Below, one piece after another: positions 1 to 7,266 of a stretch of DNA of 32,472 nucleotides (position 1 is its first letter; every line of letters starts with the position of its first letter). Source of the DNA: Deltaproteobacteria bacterium (GTDB taxonomy: Bacteria > Myxococcota_A > JAADFL01); assembly GCA_013152945.1 (NCBI GenBank), contig JAADFL010000029.1, positions 1-32,472 of the forward strand. Reading direction: 5' to 3'. Under the pieces are notes generated by a model. It was not told the origin of the DNA and ran no database searches. It saw nothing but the letters and a program-made list of their open reading frames with translations. Made by a program: the position numbers and the translations under genes.

Positions 1-384
1 GATCCTCATATGTATGACCTTGTTGGACGCTGATTAGCATGAAATCGTTATCAGGTGCAACAAAGGGATTACCGGGATGTTGAAACCCCTGTAATTCTTC
101 CCTTCTGTGGTTGATTTTCCGGGGGGGCAAATATGGCCGTGATATCAACAGGATATACGGAACGAAAAAACGAGACCATGCACGATGTGATTGCCGGGCG
201 TTCAAGGCGTTTTTTTGAGGCGGGTTCAGGTGCAAAATTCGGCTCTTGTACGGGAATCCAATATGAAAATTTTTTATATTGCATACATCGAGCATGGTGC
301 GAGTGACCGGTGTTTGCTTGCCGGGGGATTTTTCGCTGAAGCGAAACTTCATGGGGAGGGTCCTGTAATGATAGCAAGTTTTTG

Positions 385-412
385 ATGCCTTGAAAATCAA
401 CCTGGGTGGGGA
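385..412 (+). repeat. Dispersed repeat, left copy
   Basis: These 28 bases contain the core TGAAAATCAACCTGGGTGGG. They recur exactly, in reverse complement, at 32384-32411 near the other end of the window. The core TGAAAATCAAC is also found, reverse complemented, twice at 12318-12382, where the base after it is G instead of C. All copies are intergenic. The left copy runs straight into a GT-rich tandem repeat. The origin is unknown; it could be a REP-like element or a degenerate mobile-element end. Confidence 0.75.
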
Positions 413-456
413 ACCTGGTGGGGTGGGGAACCTGGTGGGGTGGGGAACCTGGTGGG
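406..456 (+). repeat. 17-bp tandem minisatellite, three perfect units
   Basis: The unit GTGGGGAACCTGGTGGG occurs three times in a row from 406, 423 and 440. Degenerate relatives follow to about 510, including two copies of CTGGTACAACCTGGG. G is concentrated on the + strand. There are no unique spacers, so this is not a CRISPR array. Confidence 0.8.
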
Positions 457-567
457 AATCTGGTACAACCTGGGTAGGGAAGCTGGTACAACCTGGGAGG
501 GAACCTGGGTAGGGAACACGATAGCTCCTCCCCACTGGCTTTGCCTGCAACCACAAGTAATCCGGGC

Positions 568-596
568 TTGACAGCCTTGCCATGCTGTGCTGAATT
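568..596 (+). promoter_or_regulatory. Possible sigma70-type promoter for the benzoyl-CoA gene set
   Basis: A consensus TTGACA lies at 568-573. A weak -10 candidate, TGAATT, lies 17 bp later at 591-596. It sits about 60 bases before the first start codon. The -35 box is good but the -10 box is poor, so this is tentative. Confidence 0.3.
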
Positions 597-653
597 GCCT
601 TGAGTTTTCATGTAGTAGCTTTGCTGATTGAAAATAGAAAGTGGAGGAAAGAC

Positions 654-1865
654 ATGAGCTTTACAAAGGCATTTATTCCTTACAAGGCCTACTGGAGCAC
701 ACCCTTTTGCAGGTGGCAGGGAAGTTTTGCAGACTTGCATGCTGTAGAATTCGCGGGTGAGACGGCACAAAAGGTGTTGAAAGAAAGAAATATCCCGGCG
801 GAGATTATAGACAGCGTGGATTTTGGAATCAGTATTCCCCAACCAAGCGTATTCTACGGAGGGCCATGGGTCGCGGCTTTACTCGGGGCTCAACAAGCAC
901 CGGGACCCATGCTCGGACAAGCCTGCATAACGGGGATCAGGGTGATAAACCAGGCCTCCCTCGAACTCGAGGCCGGACAATCCAATGTCAGTCTTGCCTT
1001 GACTGCGGATCGCTGCAGTAATGGTCCGCATCTCGTTTATCCGGGCCCTTCCAAACCAGGCGGCACGCCTGTGAGTGAGGATTGGGTCTGGGACAATTTC
1101 GGCAACGATCCATGGGCCGGGAATGCCATGCTCCAGACAGCCGAGAATGTTGCAAAGGAAGTAGGCATAACCAAGGAGGAGCAGGACGAAGTAGCATTTT
1201 TGCGGTACCAGCAGTACCAGGACGCTGTTGCGGACGACAAGGCCTTTCAAAGGCGGTACATGGTCATGCCGGTGGAAATAAAGAATAAAAAGGGGAAGGT
1301 CGTAAAGTCGGTTGACGGGGACGAAGGCATATTCCCATCCACCAGGGAGGGACTGGCCAGTCTTAAAGCTGTCATCCCGGGTGGCACAGTGAGCTATGGC
1401 AGCCAGACCCACCCGGCCGATGCAAATTGCGGCACCATAGTATGCACCAGGGAAAAGGCCAGGGAGCTGTCAAAGGACCCGGCAATAGAGATACAGGTGA
1501 TAAGCTTTGCCCAGGCAAGGACCAAGAAAGGTTACATGGCAATGGCGGTCGTGCCTGCGGCCAGGCTTGCCCTGGGAAGGGCCGACCTGGATATAAAGGA
1601 CATCGCGGCAATAAAGACGCATAACCCGTTCGCAGTGAACGATGTCTATTTCTGCAGGGAATTCGGAGTGAAGCAGGAAGATATGAACCACTATGGCAGT
1701 TCCATGATCTATGGCCATCCCCAGGCCCCGACCGCGCAAAGAGCGGTCATAGAGTTGATAGAGGAACTTGTAATAAGGGGCGGCGGGTATGGTTTGTTCG
1801 CAGGATGTGCTGCCGGCGATTCGGGCGGCTCGATGGTGATAAAGGTAGATACCGGCAAGGCGTGA
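654..1865 (+). CDS. Thiolase (acetyl-CoA acyltransferase family), benzoyl-CoA pathway context
   Basis: This is a 403-residue thiolase-fold enzyme. The start ATG at 654 has GGAGG at 643-647; an upstream in-frame ATG at 600 has no ribosome-binding site. The nucleophilic cysteine is Cys91 in GQACITG. The C-terminal half carries HNPFAVND (323-330), GHPQAPTAQR with the likely catalytic His355, and CAAGDSGG with the second active-site cysteine Cys385. Family knowledge says such enzymes cleave 3-oxoacyl-CoA with CoA. Because the next two genes open the ring of 6-oxocyclohexenecarbonyl-CoA to 3-hydroxypimelyl-CoA, I infer that this one cleaves 3-oxopimelyl-CoA to glutaryl-CoA and acetyl-CoA. The three genes share a strand with short gaps and probably form an operon. 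The active-site loops differ from the common GHPxGxSG and CxGGG forms, so it belongs to a divergent thiolase subgroup and its substrate is not proven. Confidence 0.85.
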   Translation: MSFTKAFIPYKAYWSTPFCRWQGSFADLHAVEFAGETAQKVLKERNIPAEIIDSVDFGISIPQPSVFYGGPWVAALLGAQQAPGPMLGQACITGIRVINQASLELEAGQSNVSLALTADRCSNGPHLVYPGPSKPGGTPVSEDWVWDNFGNDPWAGNAMLQTAENVAKEVGITKEEQDEVAFLRYQQYQDAVADDKAFQRRYMVMPVEIKNKKGKVVKSVDGDEGIFPSTREGLASLKAVIPGGTVSYGSQTHPADANCGTIVCTREKARELSKDPAIEIQVISFAQARTKKGYMAMAVVPAARLALGRADLDIKDIAAIKTHNPFAVNDVYFCREFGVKQEDMNHYGSSMIYGHPQAPTAQRAVIELIEELVIRGGGYGLFAGCAAGDSGGSMVIKVDTGKA

Positions 1866-1919
1866 ACATGGTTCTCACGAGATCCAGGTTTTTGGAAATG
1901 GATCGAAACGGAGGAAGAC

Positions 1920-2987
1920 ATGAGCGTAACCATAAAAGGTTGGCAAATGGTGGAACCCGGCAAGCCCCTGGAGCTTCGGGAATACGAAGCTCCGCCGTTA
2001 AAGGATGACGATGTTCTTGTAAAGGTGGCTGGCTGTGGAGTGTGTCATACTGATATCAGCTTTCTCTACATGGGCGTAAGGACCAATTCGCCCCCGCCGC
2101 TCACTCTGGGCCACGAGGTTTCAGGAACAGTGGAGGACGCAGGGGCCGAGTTCGCATATCTTAAGGGCAAGGAGGTAATAGTACCTGCGGTTCTGCCCTG
2201 TGGCGAATGTGAACTCTGCAAATCGGGTCAAGGAAATGCATGCAGGAAACAAAAGATGCCGGGCAACGACCTGCAAGGTGGTTTTGCAAGTCACCTTGTA
2301 GTGCCGGGACGTTACATGTGCCTGTTGGATGAGCCTGTTCCGGGATACTCCCTCGAAGAGCTGTCGGTTGTGGCCGATGCAGTTACGACACCGTACCATG
2401 CAGTAAAGAAGGCCGGAGTGAAGGAAGGCGATTTGTGCGTTCATATCGGCATAGGCGGCATCGGCACATATGCGGTCCAGGTTGCAAAGGCGATGGGGGC
2501 GCATACGGTATGCCTGGACGTTGACCAGGCAAAGTTGGATGCTGTTTTGGAGTACGGCGCCGATGTTGCGATAAACGTGCGGGATAAATCGCCCCGGGAT
2601 GTAAAAAAGGAGATATCGGCACTTGCAAAAGAAAAGGGCTGGTCCGCACTTGGTTGGAGGATTTTCGAAACATCCGGAACCTCCAAGGGGCAGGTGCTCG
2701 GTTTTTCCCTCTTGACCTTTACGGGTTCCATGTCTGTGGTGGGCTTTACCATGGACAAGGTGGAGGTCAGGTTGTCGAACCTCATGGCCTTTGATGCAAA
2801 TCTCTATGGCAACTGGGGATGCAAGCCCGAATACTATCCCGACGTGGTGGACCTGATACGGTCGGAAAAGATTACCTTGAAGCCGTTCATAGAGACCCAC
2901 CCGTTGAGTGAGATTAATAAAATCGTGGAATCGGCACATAAGGGAAAACTTACGAAGCGGGCCATAATGGTTCCTGATTTCGATTGA
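1920..2987 (+). CDS. had: 6-hydroxycyclohex-1-ene-1-carbonyl-CoA dehydrogenase (zinc alcohol dehydrogenase family)
   Basis: This 355-residue medium-chain dehydrogenase is preceded by GAGGAAG just before ATG 1920. The catalytic zinc ligands are visible as Cys42 (GCGVCHTD) and His65-Glu66 (GHE). The structural zinc loop has Cys94, Cys97, Cys100 and Cys108. A Rossmann glycine motif (GIGGIGTYAVQVAKAMGA) follows near residue 177. The family member expected beside the ring hydrolase oxidises 6-hydroxycyclohex-1-ene-1-carbonyl-CoA to the 6-oxo compound with NAD+ in the cytoplasm (called Had in Thauera, BamQ in Geobacter). The overall wording of the N-terminal half and the context support that assignment. 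Another alcohol substrate remains possible from sequence alone. Confidence 0.85.
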   Translation: MSVTIKGWQMVEPGKPLELREYEAPPLKDDDVLVKVAGCGVCHTDISFLYMGVRTNSPPPLTLGHEVSGTVEDAGAEFAYLKGKEVIVPAVLPCGECELCKSGQGNACRKQKMPGNDLQGGFASHLVVPGRYMCLLDEPVPGYSLEELSVVADAVTTPYHAVKKAGVKEGDLCVHIGIGGIGTYAVQVAKAMGAHTVCLDVDQAKLDAVLEYGADVAINVRDKSPRDVKKEISALAKEKGWSALGWRIFETSGTSKGQVLGFSLLTFTGSMSVVGFTMDKVEVRLSNLMAFDANLYGNWGCKPEYYPDVVDLIRSEKITLKPFIETHPLSEINKIVESAHKGKLTKRAIMVPDFD

Positions 2988-3022
2988 CTTTGGCAGTAAC
3001 CTGAAAAGCAAGGGAGGATAGC

Positions 3023-4114
3023 ATGGAATTGAAAGATCACAACCTCGTGGAATATAACGATTACAAGGAGATCTTGTACGAAGAGCGTCCCTGCCTGGAC
3101 CGGAGCGGCAATCCTGTCGAAGGTTTGCACAACGTATGGATCGTTTTGAACAATGAAAAGCAGTTCAACTCATACACTACGAACATGGTAAAGGAAGTAA
3201 TATTGGCCTTCAGAAGGGCTTCGAACGACAGGGCATGCGTGGCGGTCGTATTTACCGGCGCGGGCGACAAGGCGTTCTGCACGGGCGGCAACACCAAGGA
3301 GTATGCCGAGTACTACGCGGGTAATCCGCAGGAATACATGCAGTACATGAGGCTTTTCAATGACATGGTAACATCCATCCTCACCTGCGATCGTCCCGTT
3401 GTGTGCAGGGTGAACGGCATGAGGATAGGCGGGGGCCAGGAGATCGGCATGGCCTGCGATTTTTCGATCGCACAGGACCTGGCCAGGTTCGGACAGGCAG
3501 GGCCTATCCATGGATCCGCCGCAATCGGCGGGTCAACGGATTTCCTGCACCTTTACGTAGGTGTCGAGAGGGCCATGTGGTCCCTGACTCTCTGCGAGAC
3601 ATGGAGCGCTCAAAAGGCTTTTCATCTGGGCCTGTTGACAGACGTTGTGCCTGCATTGAAGGTGGATGGTAAATTCGTTCCAAACCCAATGGTCATAACC
3701 GATCGTTTCACCGATGAGTATGGCAGGATTGTATATGGTGACTACAAGACAGGTGAGGAAAGGAATAAGGCAAAGGAAATTCTGAAAAACGGGGAAGTTG
3801 ACCTGTCGTTGCTCGATCAGCGTATCGACAAGTTCTGCACGCAGATTTTATATACCATGCCGAATTGCATCACCAAGACATTGGTGGAGGCGCGTAAGAA
3901 AAAACTTGCTCACTGGAATGCAAACAAGGAAGCCAGCAGGGATTGGCTGGGATTGAACATGATGACCGAGGCAAAGGCGGGCTTTAAGGCATTCAACGAG
4001 GGGCCAAAGGGCGATCGGGAAGTCGATTTCATCAGGTTACGCCAAATGCTGGCCCAGGGAACACCCTGGACGGACGAGATGATAAGGGATATTTCTCCCC
4101 AGTATAAGAAATAA
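3023..4114 (+). CDS. bamA: 6-oxocyclohex-1-ene-1-carbonyl-CoA hydrolase (ring-opening)
   Basis: This 363-residue crotonase-fold enzyme has AGGGAGG at 3011-3017 before ATG 3023. Features are the CoA/oxyanion segment FCTGGNTKE (85-93), the second oxyanion segment NGMRIGGGQEIGMACD (131-146) and the following GQAGPIHGSAAIGGSTDF stretch. The last is characteristic of OAH/BamA, which is longer than ordinary enoyl-CoA hydratases (about 260 residues). BamA adds water and cleaves the alicyclic ring to give 3-hydroxypimelyl-CoA. It is widely used as a marker of anaerobic aromatic degradation. The dienoyl-CoA hydratase, 3-hydroxypimelyl-CoA dehydrogenase and benzoyl-CoA reductase genes are not in this window, so the pathway must be completed elsewhere. 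Confidence 0.92.
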   Translation: MELKDHNLVEYNDYKEILYEERPCLDRSGNPVEGLHNVWIVLNNEKQFNSYTTNMVKEVILAFRRASNDRACVAVVFTGAGDKAFCTGGNTKEYAEYYAGNPQEYMQYMRLFNDMVTSILTCDRPVVCRVNGMRIGGGQEIGMACDFSIAQDLARFGQAGPIHGSAAIGGSTDFLHLYVGVERAMWSLTLCETWSAQKAFHLGLLTDVVPALKVDGKFVPNPMVITDRFTDEYGRIVYGDYKTGEERNKAKEILKNGEVDLSLLDQRIDKFCTQILYTMPNCITKTLVEARKKKLAHWNANKEASRDWLGLNMMTEAKAGFKAFNEGPKGDREVDFIRLRQMLAQGTPWTDEMIRDISPQYKK

Positions 4115-4134
4115 AATAGGCGGTTGGTCGAATT

Positions 4135-5745
4135 GTGGGTCATAGATCCGAGAGACGGACTTTCGAGAAAATACAGAAACAACAAAGTTGGCGGACCGGT
4201 CTGCTCTTTACGCTCCTGACAAGTGTTTATTTCACTGCAAGTCTTATTTTCTATGTTGTTATAAAATTCATATTGCTCATATGGGTGTTTCTGGGGTCCG
4301 GGACCGGGCATGGTATCGTGAAATTCAGGGAAATCGGGTTCGTGTTTCTGTTCTCCCTCTTGGCTGCTTTGTTTCACTGGATACTTGCAAGGTCAGGTAT
4401 GCGGGAGAGGATGCTCCTAATCCTCGGCGCAAGGGAACTCGATAAAGAGGACGAATACCATAAGAGATTCAGGAAAGTGGTCGACGAATTGAGCTTGGCC
4501 GCAGGCCTTGACCGTGTCGATTGCGTTGTTATTCCCACTGTTGCCATGAATGCCTTTACACTGGACGACAATAAAAAAAGGCCCGTGCTCGGTATAACCG
4601 AAGGCCTTCTGTCAAGGCTGTCGAGAAACGAACTGCAGGCAGTGTGTGCGCACGAGTTGGCTCATGTTCTCAACAGGGATTGCAGCCTGACAACCATGGC
4701 GTGCGGTATGTGTGGCGCAATTTCCGCAATGTTGGATGCAAACAGGGGAGAGGATATAAAGGGGCGGGAGGTTATGACACCCCTGTTCCCGCTTGTCGCT
4801 GTCTTATATTTAATGGCGTTGCTGCTCAACACGGCCATATCCAGGAGAAGGGAATTTGCAGCCGATGCACTGGCCATAAAACTAACAAGGAACCCGCTTG
4901 CGCTGGCCGACGCATTGAAGAGAATCGGGAGAGCTACCAGGAGCGCGGCGCCCGAGGGATTGTCTCCTCTATTTATTATTGGAAGTGATTCCGAGGAAGG
5001 GGAGGGCTTCTTGGCCAATCTTTTCTATACACATCCTCCGCTAAAGAGACGTATTGCGGCGATCCTCGAAGTAGCCGGCATGTTGCCTGTCCGGGCGGAG
5101 ATGGAAGCGGGAAGAAATCCATCGAGTGAAAAAGGCGAGCATAAAGAGGCAGAAAGGTTTCACGTGTTCGACAGGAGAGATGGGACTTGGACCAGGTCTC
5201 TTTCTCCAGCCGAGATCGGGGCGCTTGGCTGGGCAGGTCCGGAGACCTGGCTGGTGCCGGAGGGAGGAGGAAAGGCCGTGCCTTTGGCTGGTTCAAAGGT
5301 AGCGGCTGAAATTTTGACCAATGCAGTAGGACATAGTACCCGGGGTGCATGTCCAAAATGCGGTACGGGCCTGGTGGCGGAGGCGTATGAAGGCACGAGA
5401 ATAGATCGCTGTCCCTCTTGCGGCGGGTGCCTGGTGCAGGAAGACCGGGTGCGGCGGATCATGTTCAGGAAGGACGCGGTGATGGGACCTGAAGTTGTAA
5501 AGGCCGCCGGGAGATTCAAGAAACAGGTGCCGCTTAGACCAAAGAGGTCCAAGCGAGCTGATGCCCTGGAACTTGGTTTGCCGAAGCCACTTTGTCCCAG
5601 GTGCCATCGAGAGATGTACACTGCTCCATACAGCTACCAGTACTTTGTGGAGGTGGATCGTTGTATGACTTGCGGTCTGATCTGGTTCGACAGGCAGGAG
5701 TTGGAGATCCTGCAGGCGCTTGTGGAGGGCGGGGACCGGATATGA
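4135..5745 (+). CDS. Membrane M48-family metallopeptidase with two C-terminal zinc ribbons
   Basis: This 536-residue protein has a GTG start at 4135, with only a weak AGGCGG upstream, 20 bases after the ring hydrolase. Two membrane spans lie at about 22-55 and 67-85. The M48 (HtpX-like) core has the zinc motif HELAH at 173-177, the third ligand in SRRREFAADA (Glu240) and the family's YTHPPLKRRI at 299-307. A membrane segment lies at about 215-233. Beyond residue 400 it differs from HtpX. CPKC (406-409) pairs with CPSC (426-429), and CPRC (487-490) pairs with CMTC (510-513). Each pair resembles a TFIIB-type zinc ribbon. The catalytic residues are complete, so it should be an active membrane protease; the target is unknown. 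The ribbons might recruit substrates (inference). Confidence 0.85.
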   Translation: MGHRSERRTFEKIQKQQSWRTGLLFTLLTSVYFTASLIFYVVIKFILLIWVFLGSGTGHGIVKFREIGFVFLFSLLAALFHWILARSGMRERMLLILGARELDKEDEYHKRFRKVVDELSLAAGLDRVDCVVIPTVAMNAFTLDDNKKRPVLGITEGLLSRLSRNELQAVCAHELAHVLNRDCSLTTMACGMCGAISAMLDANRGEDIKGREVMTPLFPLVAVLYLMALLLNTAISRRREFAADALAIKLTRNPLALADALKRIGRATRSAAPEGLSPLFIIGSDSEEGEGFLANLFYTHPPLKRRIAAILEVAGMLPVRAEMEAGRNPSSEKGEHKEAERFHVFDRRDGTWTRSLSPAEIGALGWAGPETWLVPEGGGKAVPLAGSKVAAEILTNAVGHSTRGACPKCGTGLVAEAYEGTRIDRCPSCGGCLVQEDRVRRIMFRKDAVMGPEVVKAAGRFKKQVPLRPKRSKRADALELGLPKPLCPRCHREMYTAPYSYQYFVEVDRCMTCGLIWFDRQELEILQALVEGGDRI

Positions 5746-5764
5746 CCGGTCCAGGGGCCGGCAG

Positions 5765-6943
5765 TTGAAAAGCCACGGCAACAAGGGATTCGATGCTCCT
5801 GCTGTTTCCCTGATAGCCGGGGTGCATTTCTTGCACGATGTTTTCACCGCCTTCCTTGCGCCCATACTGCCCCTACTGATAAACAAGTTCGATTTATCCA
5901 TGGCATTGGCCGGCACCCTTGCCGTGTTCACCCAGTTGCCATCCCTGTTCAGTCCTTTTTTTGGCTCGCTGCTGGACAGGTTCGGGTTCACCAGGCGGCT
6001 CATGGTCATATCTCCTGCAGTTACCTCCACTGCCATATGCCTGGTAGGCTTGATGCCCGATTACACTGCGCTCGCATTGTTGCTGTTGTTCGGCGGACTG
6101 GGCGTGGCCGGAATCCACCTGGCCGCTCCTGTGGTGGTGGCCGAGTTCTCGGGAGACGAGTTGGGCAAGGGAACGAGCCTTTTCATGGTGGCAGGAGAAC
6201 TGGCCCGGACAGCAGGGCCGTTGCTTGCCGTGGGAGCAGTAAGCCTTTTCGGACTTGAAGGCCTGTGGATGCTCTTGCCGGTAGGGGTCGGAGCATCCTT
6301 GTTGGCTTGGTCCCGGGTCAGGAGGATGCCCCGGCGGAACGATGCCCCGGGTGCGGGAGACCGGGGTACAGGCACGGGCATGTTCTTGGCCTTGTGGAAG
6401 ATGAAACGAACCGTCCTGGCAGTGGCCGGTATAATGGCCGCCAGGGCCTGTGTATCGGCCTCGGTGACCGTGTACTTGCCGACATTGCTTTACGAGAAGG
6501 GACAATCCCTGGCTGTTGGCGGAGGGGCACTGTCCCTGTTCGAACTGGCCGGGTCGCTCGGTGCGTACGTGGCCGGGACAGTGAGTGACAGGCTGGGAAG
6601 GCGCCTGGTGCTGTTCGTGACAATGTCCGCCGCGCCCACACTGATGTTGTTGTTTCTCTGGTCCAGCGGCGCACTGGTTGTCATATTCCTGCTGGCCATG
6701 GGCTTTTTTGTACTTGGTACCACTCCGGTGGCTCTCGCGGTCATGCTGGAAACCACTGATAACAACAAGGCCCTTGCGAGCGGAATGTTCATGACAGTAG
6801 GATTTGCGTTGAGGTCGGTACTCGTGCCGGCCTTTGGCGCCTTGAGTGACTCGGTAGGACTGGATGCGGCGTACCATGTTTTCGCCGTAGCTGCGTACTT
6901 GGGGCTTCCTTTTTTGCTGTTTCTTGGGAGAAAAACCAGGTAG
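5765..6943 (+). CDS. MFS transporter, fosmidomycin-resistance (Fsr)-like
   Basis: This is an integral membrane protein of about 392 residues with roughly 12 hydrophobic segments. The N-terminal HFLHDVFTAFLAPILPLL and the GLGVAGIHLAAPVVVAEFSG segment resemble the Fsr branch of the major facilitator superfamily, whose members export small drugs. The loop GSLLDRFGFTRR is the MFS motif A, and SDRLGRRLV repeats it in the second half. Start choice is uncertain. TTG 5765 gives a normal N-terminus; TTG 5720 would overlap the protease gene and add 15 polar residues. Its place right after the protease suggests co-transcription. The substrate cannot be told from sequence. Confidence 0.8.
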   Translation: MKSHGNKGFDAPAVSLIAGVHFLHDVFTAFLAPILPLLINKFDLSMALAGTLAVFTQLPSLFSPFFGSLLDRFGFTRRLMVISPAVTSTAICLVGLMPDYTALALLLLFGGLGVAGIHLAAPVVVAEFSGDELGKGTSLFMVAGELARTAGPLLAVGAVSLFGLEGLWMLLPVGVGASLLAWSRVRRMPRRNDAPGAGDRGTGTGMFLALWKMKRTVLAVAGIMAARACVSASVTVYLPTLLYEKGQSLAVGGGALSLFELAGSLGAYVAGTVSDRLGRRLVLFVTMSAAPTLMLLFLWSSGALVVIFLLAMGFFVLGTTPVALAVMLETTDNNKALASGMFMTVGFALRSVLVPAFGALSDSVGLDAAYHVFAVAAYLGLPFLLFLGRKTR

Positions 6944-6965
6944 GAAAAAGGGGGGCGAGACAAAT

Positions 6966-7002
6966 AAAAAGGGGACAATAAAAAGGGACAAAAAGGGGAC
7001 GG
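6966..7002 (+). repeat. Three-unit purine-rich AAAAAGGGGACA array
   Basis: Three imperfect tandem copies of AAAAAGGGGACA (the middle one with GGG) lie just after the MFS gene stop. I recall similar blocks scattered between genes in deltaproteobacterial genomes, sometimes near REP-associated transposases, but no transposase is present here. Confidence 0.6.
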
Positions 7003-7266
7003 AGGGTAATTTTATGTAGTAATAATACAGGGTTGGGGTGAAATACCGATTGTTTGTATTAATTTAGTTGTGCAATCTGCTGTTTGACAAATTAGTGAAA
7101 TCGGCAAAAGTGCGAATTTTTGGTCGGGACATGTGGAAATCATGGTCTGGTAAAAACGCCTGTCATAAAATACCGACCATAATACTCGATAATTAATAAG
7201 GAATTGACAACCTAACCGCCGCTGTGATACCGAGCTTGCATTTGATCTGACAAAGGAACGTGCATC
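7003..7266 (+). other. AT-rich intergenic region upstream of the TauE gene
   Basis: No gene is seen. A TTGACA at 7084-7089 lacks a good -10 partner. A second one at 7204-7209 is closer to the next gene and is listed separately. The words AAATACCGA and AAATACCGACC occur twice (about 7041 and 7168), which could be chance. Confidence 0.5.
7204..7230 (+). promoter_or_regulatory. Possible promoter for the TauE/SafE gene
   Basis: TTGACA lies at 7204-7209, with TGTGATAC at 7223-7230 containing a TGATAC -10 candidate 15 bp downstream. The spacing is short, so confidence is low. It stands about 37 bases before the start codon. Confidence 0.3.

Larger units (their letters stand above)
1..653. other. 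Non-coding 5' region with small hairpin and GT-rich repeats
   Basis: No convincing gene is seen. The open frames here lack ribosome-binding sites and recognisable protein motifs. The stretch contains a perfect 6-bp hairpin at 331-346 (TTTCGC, TGAA loop, GCGAAA), a dispersed repeat copy at 385-412 and a 17-bp tandem repeat at 406-456 with degenerate extensions to about 510. The last 140 bases lead into the aromatic-degradation genes and should hold their promoter. Confidence 0.6.

Noticed and set aside
191-385. 64-codon open frame in the first 650 bases
   Set aside because: No ribosome-binding site, no recognisable motif, and it ends in the dispersed repeat.
406-510. Tandem repeats as a CRISPR array
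   Set aside because: Units of 17 bp abut each other with no unique spacers and no cas genes nearby.
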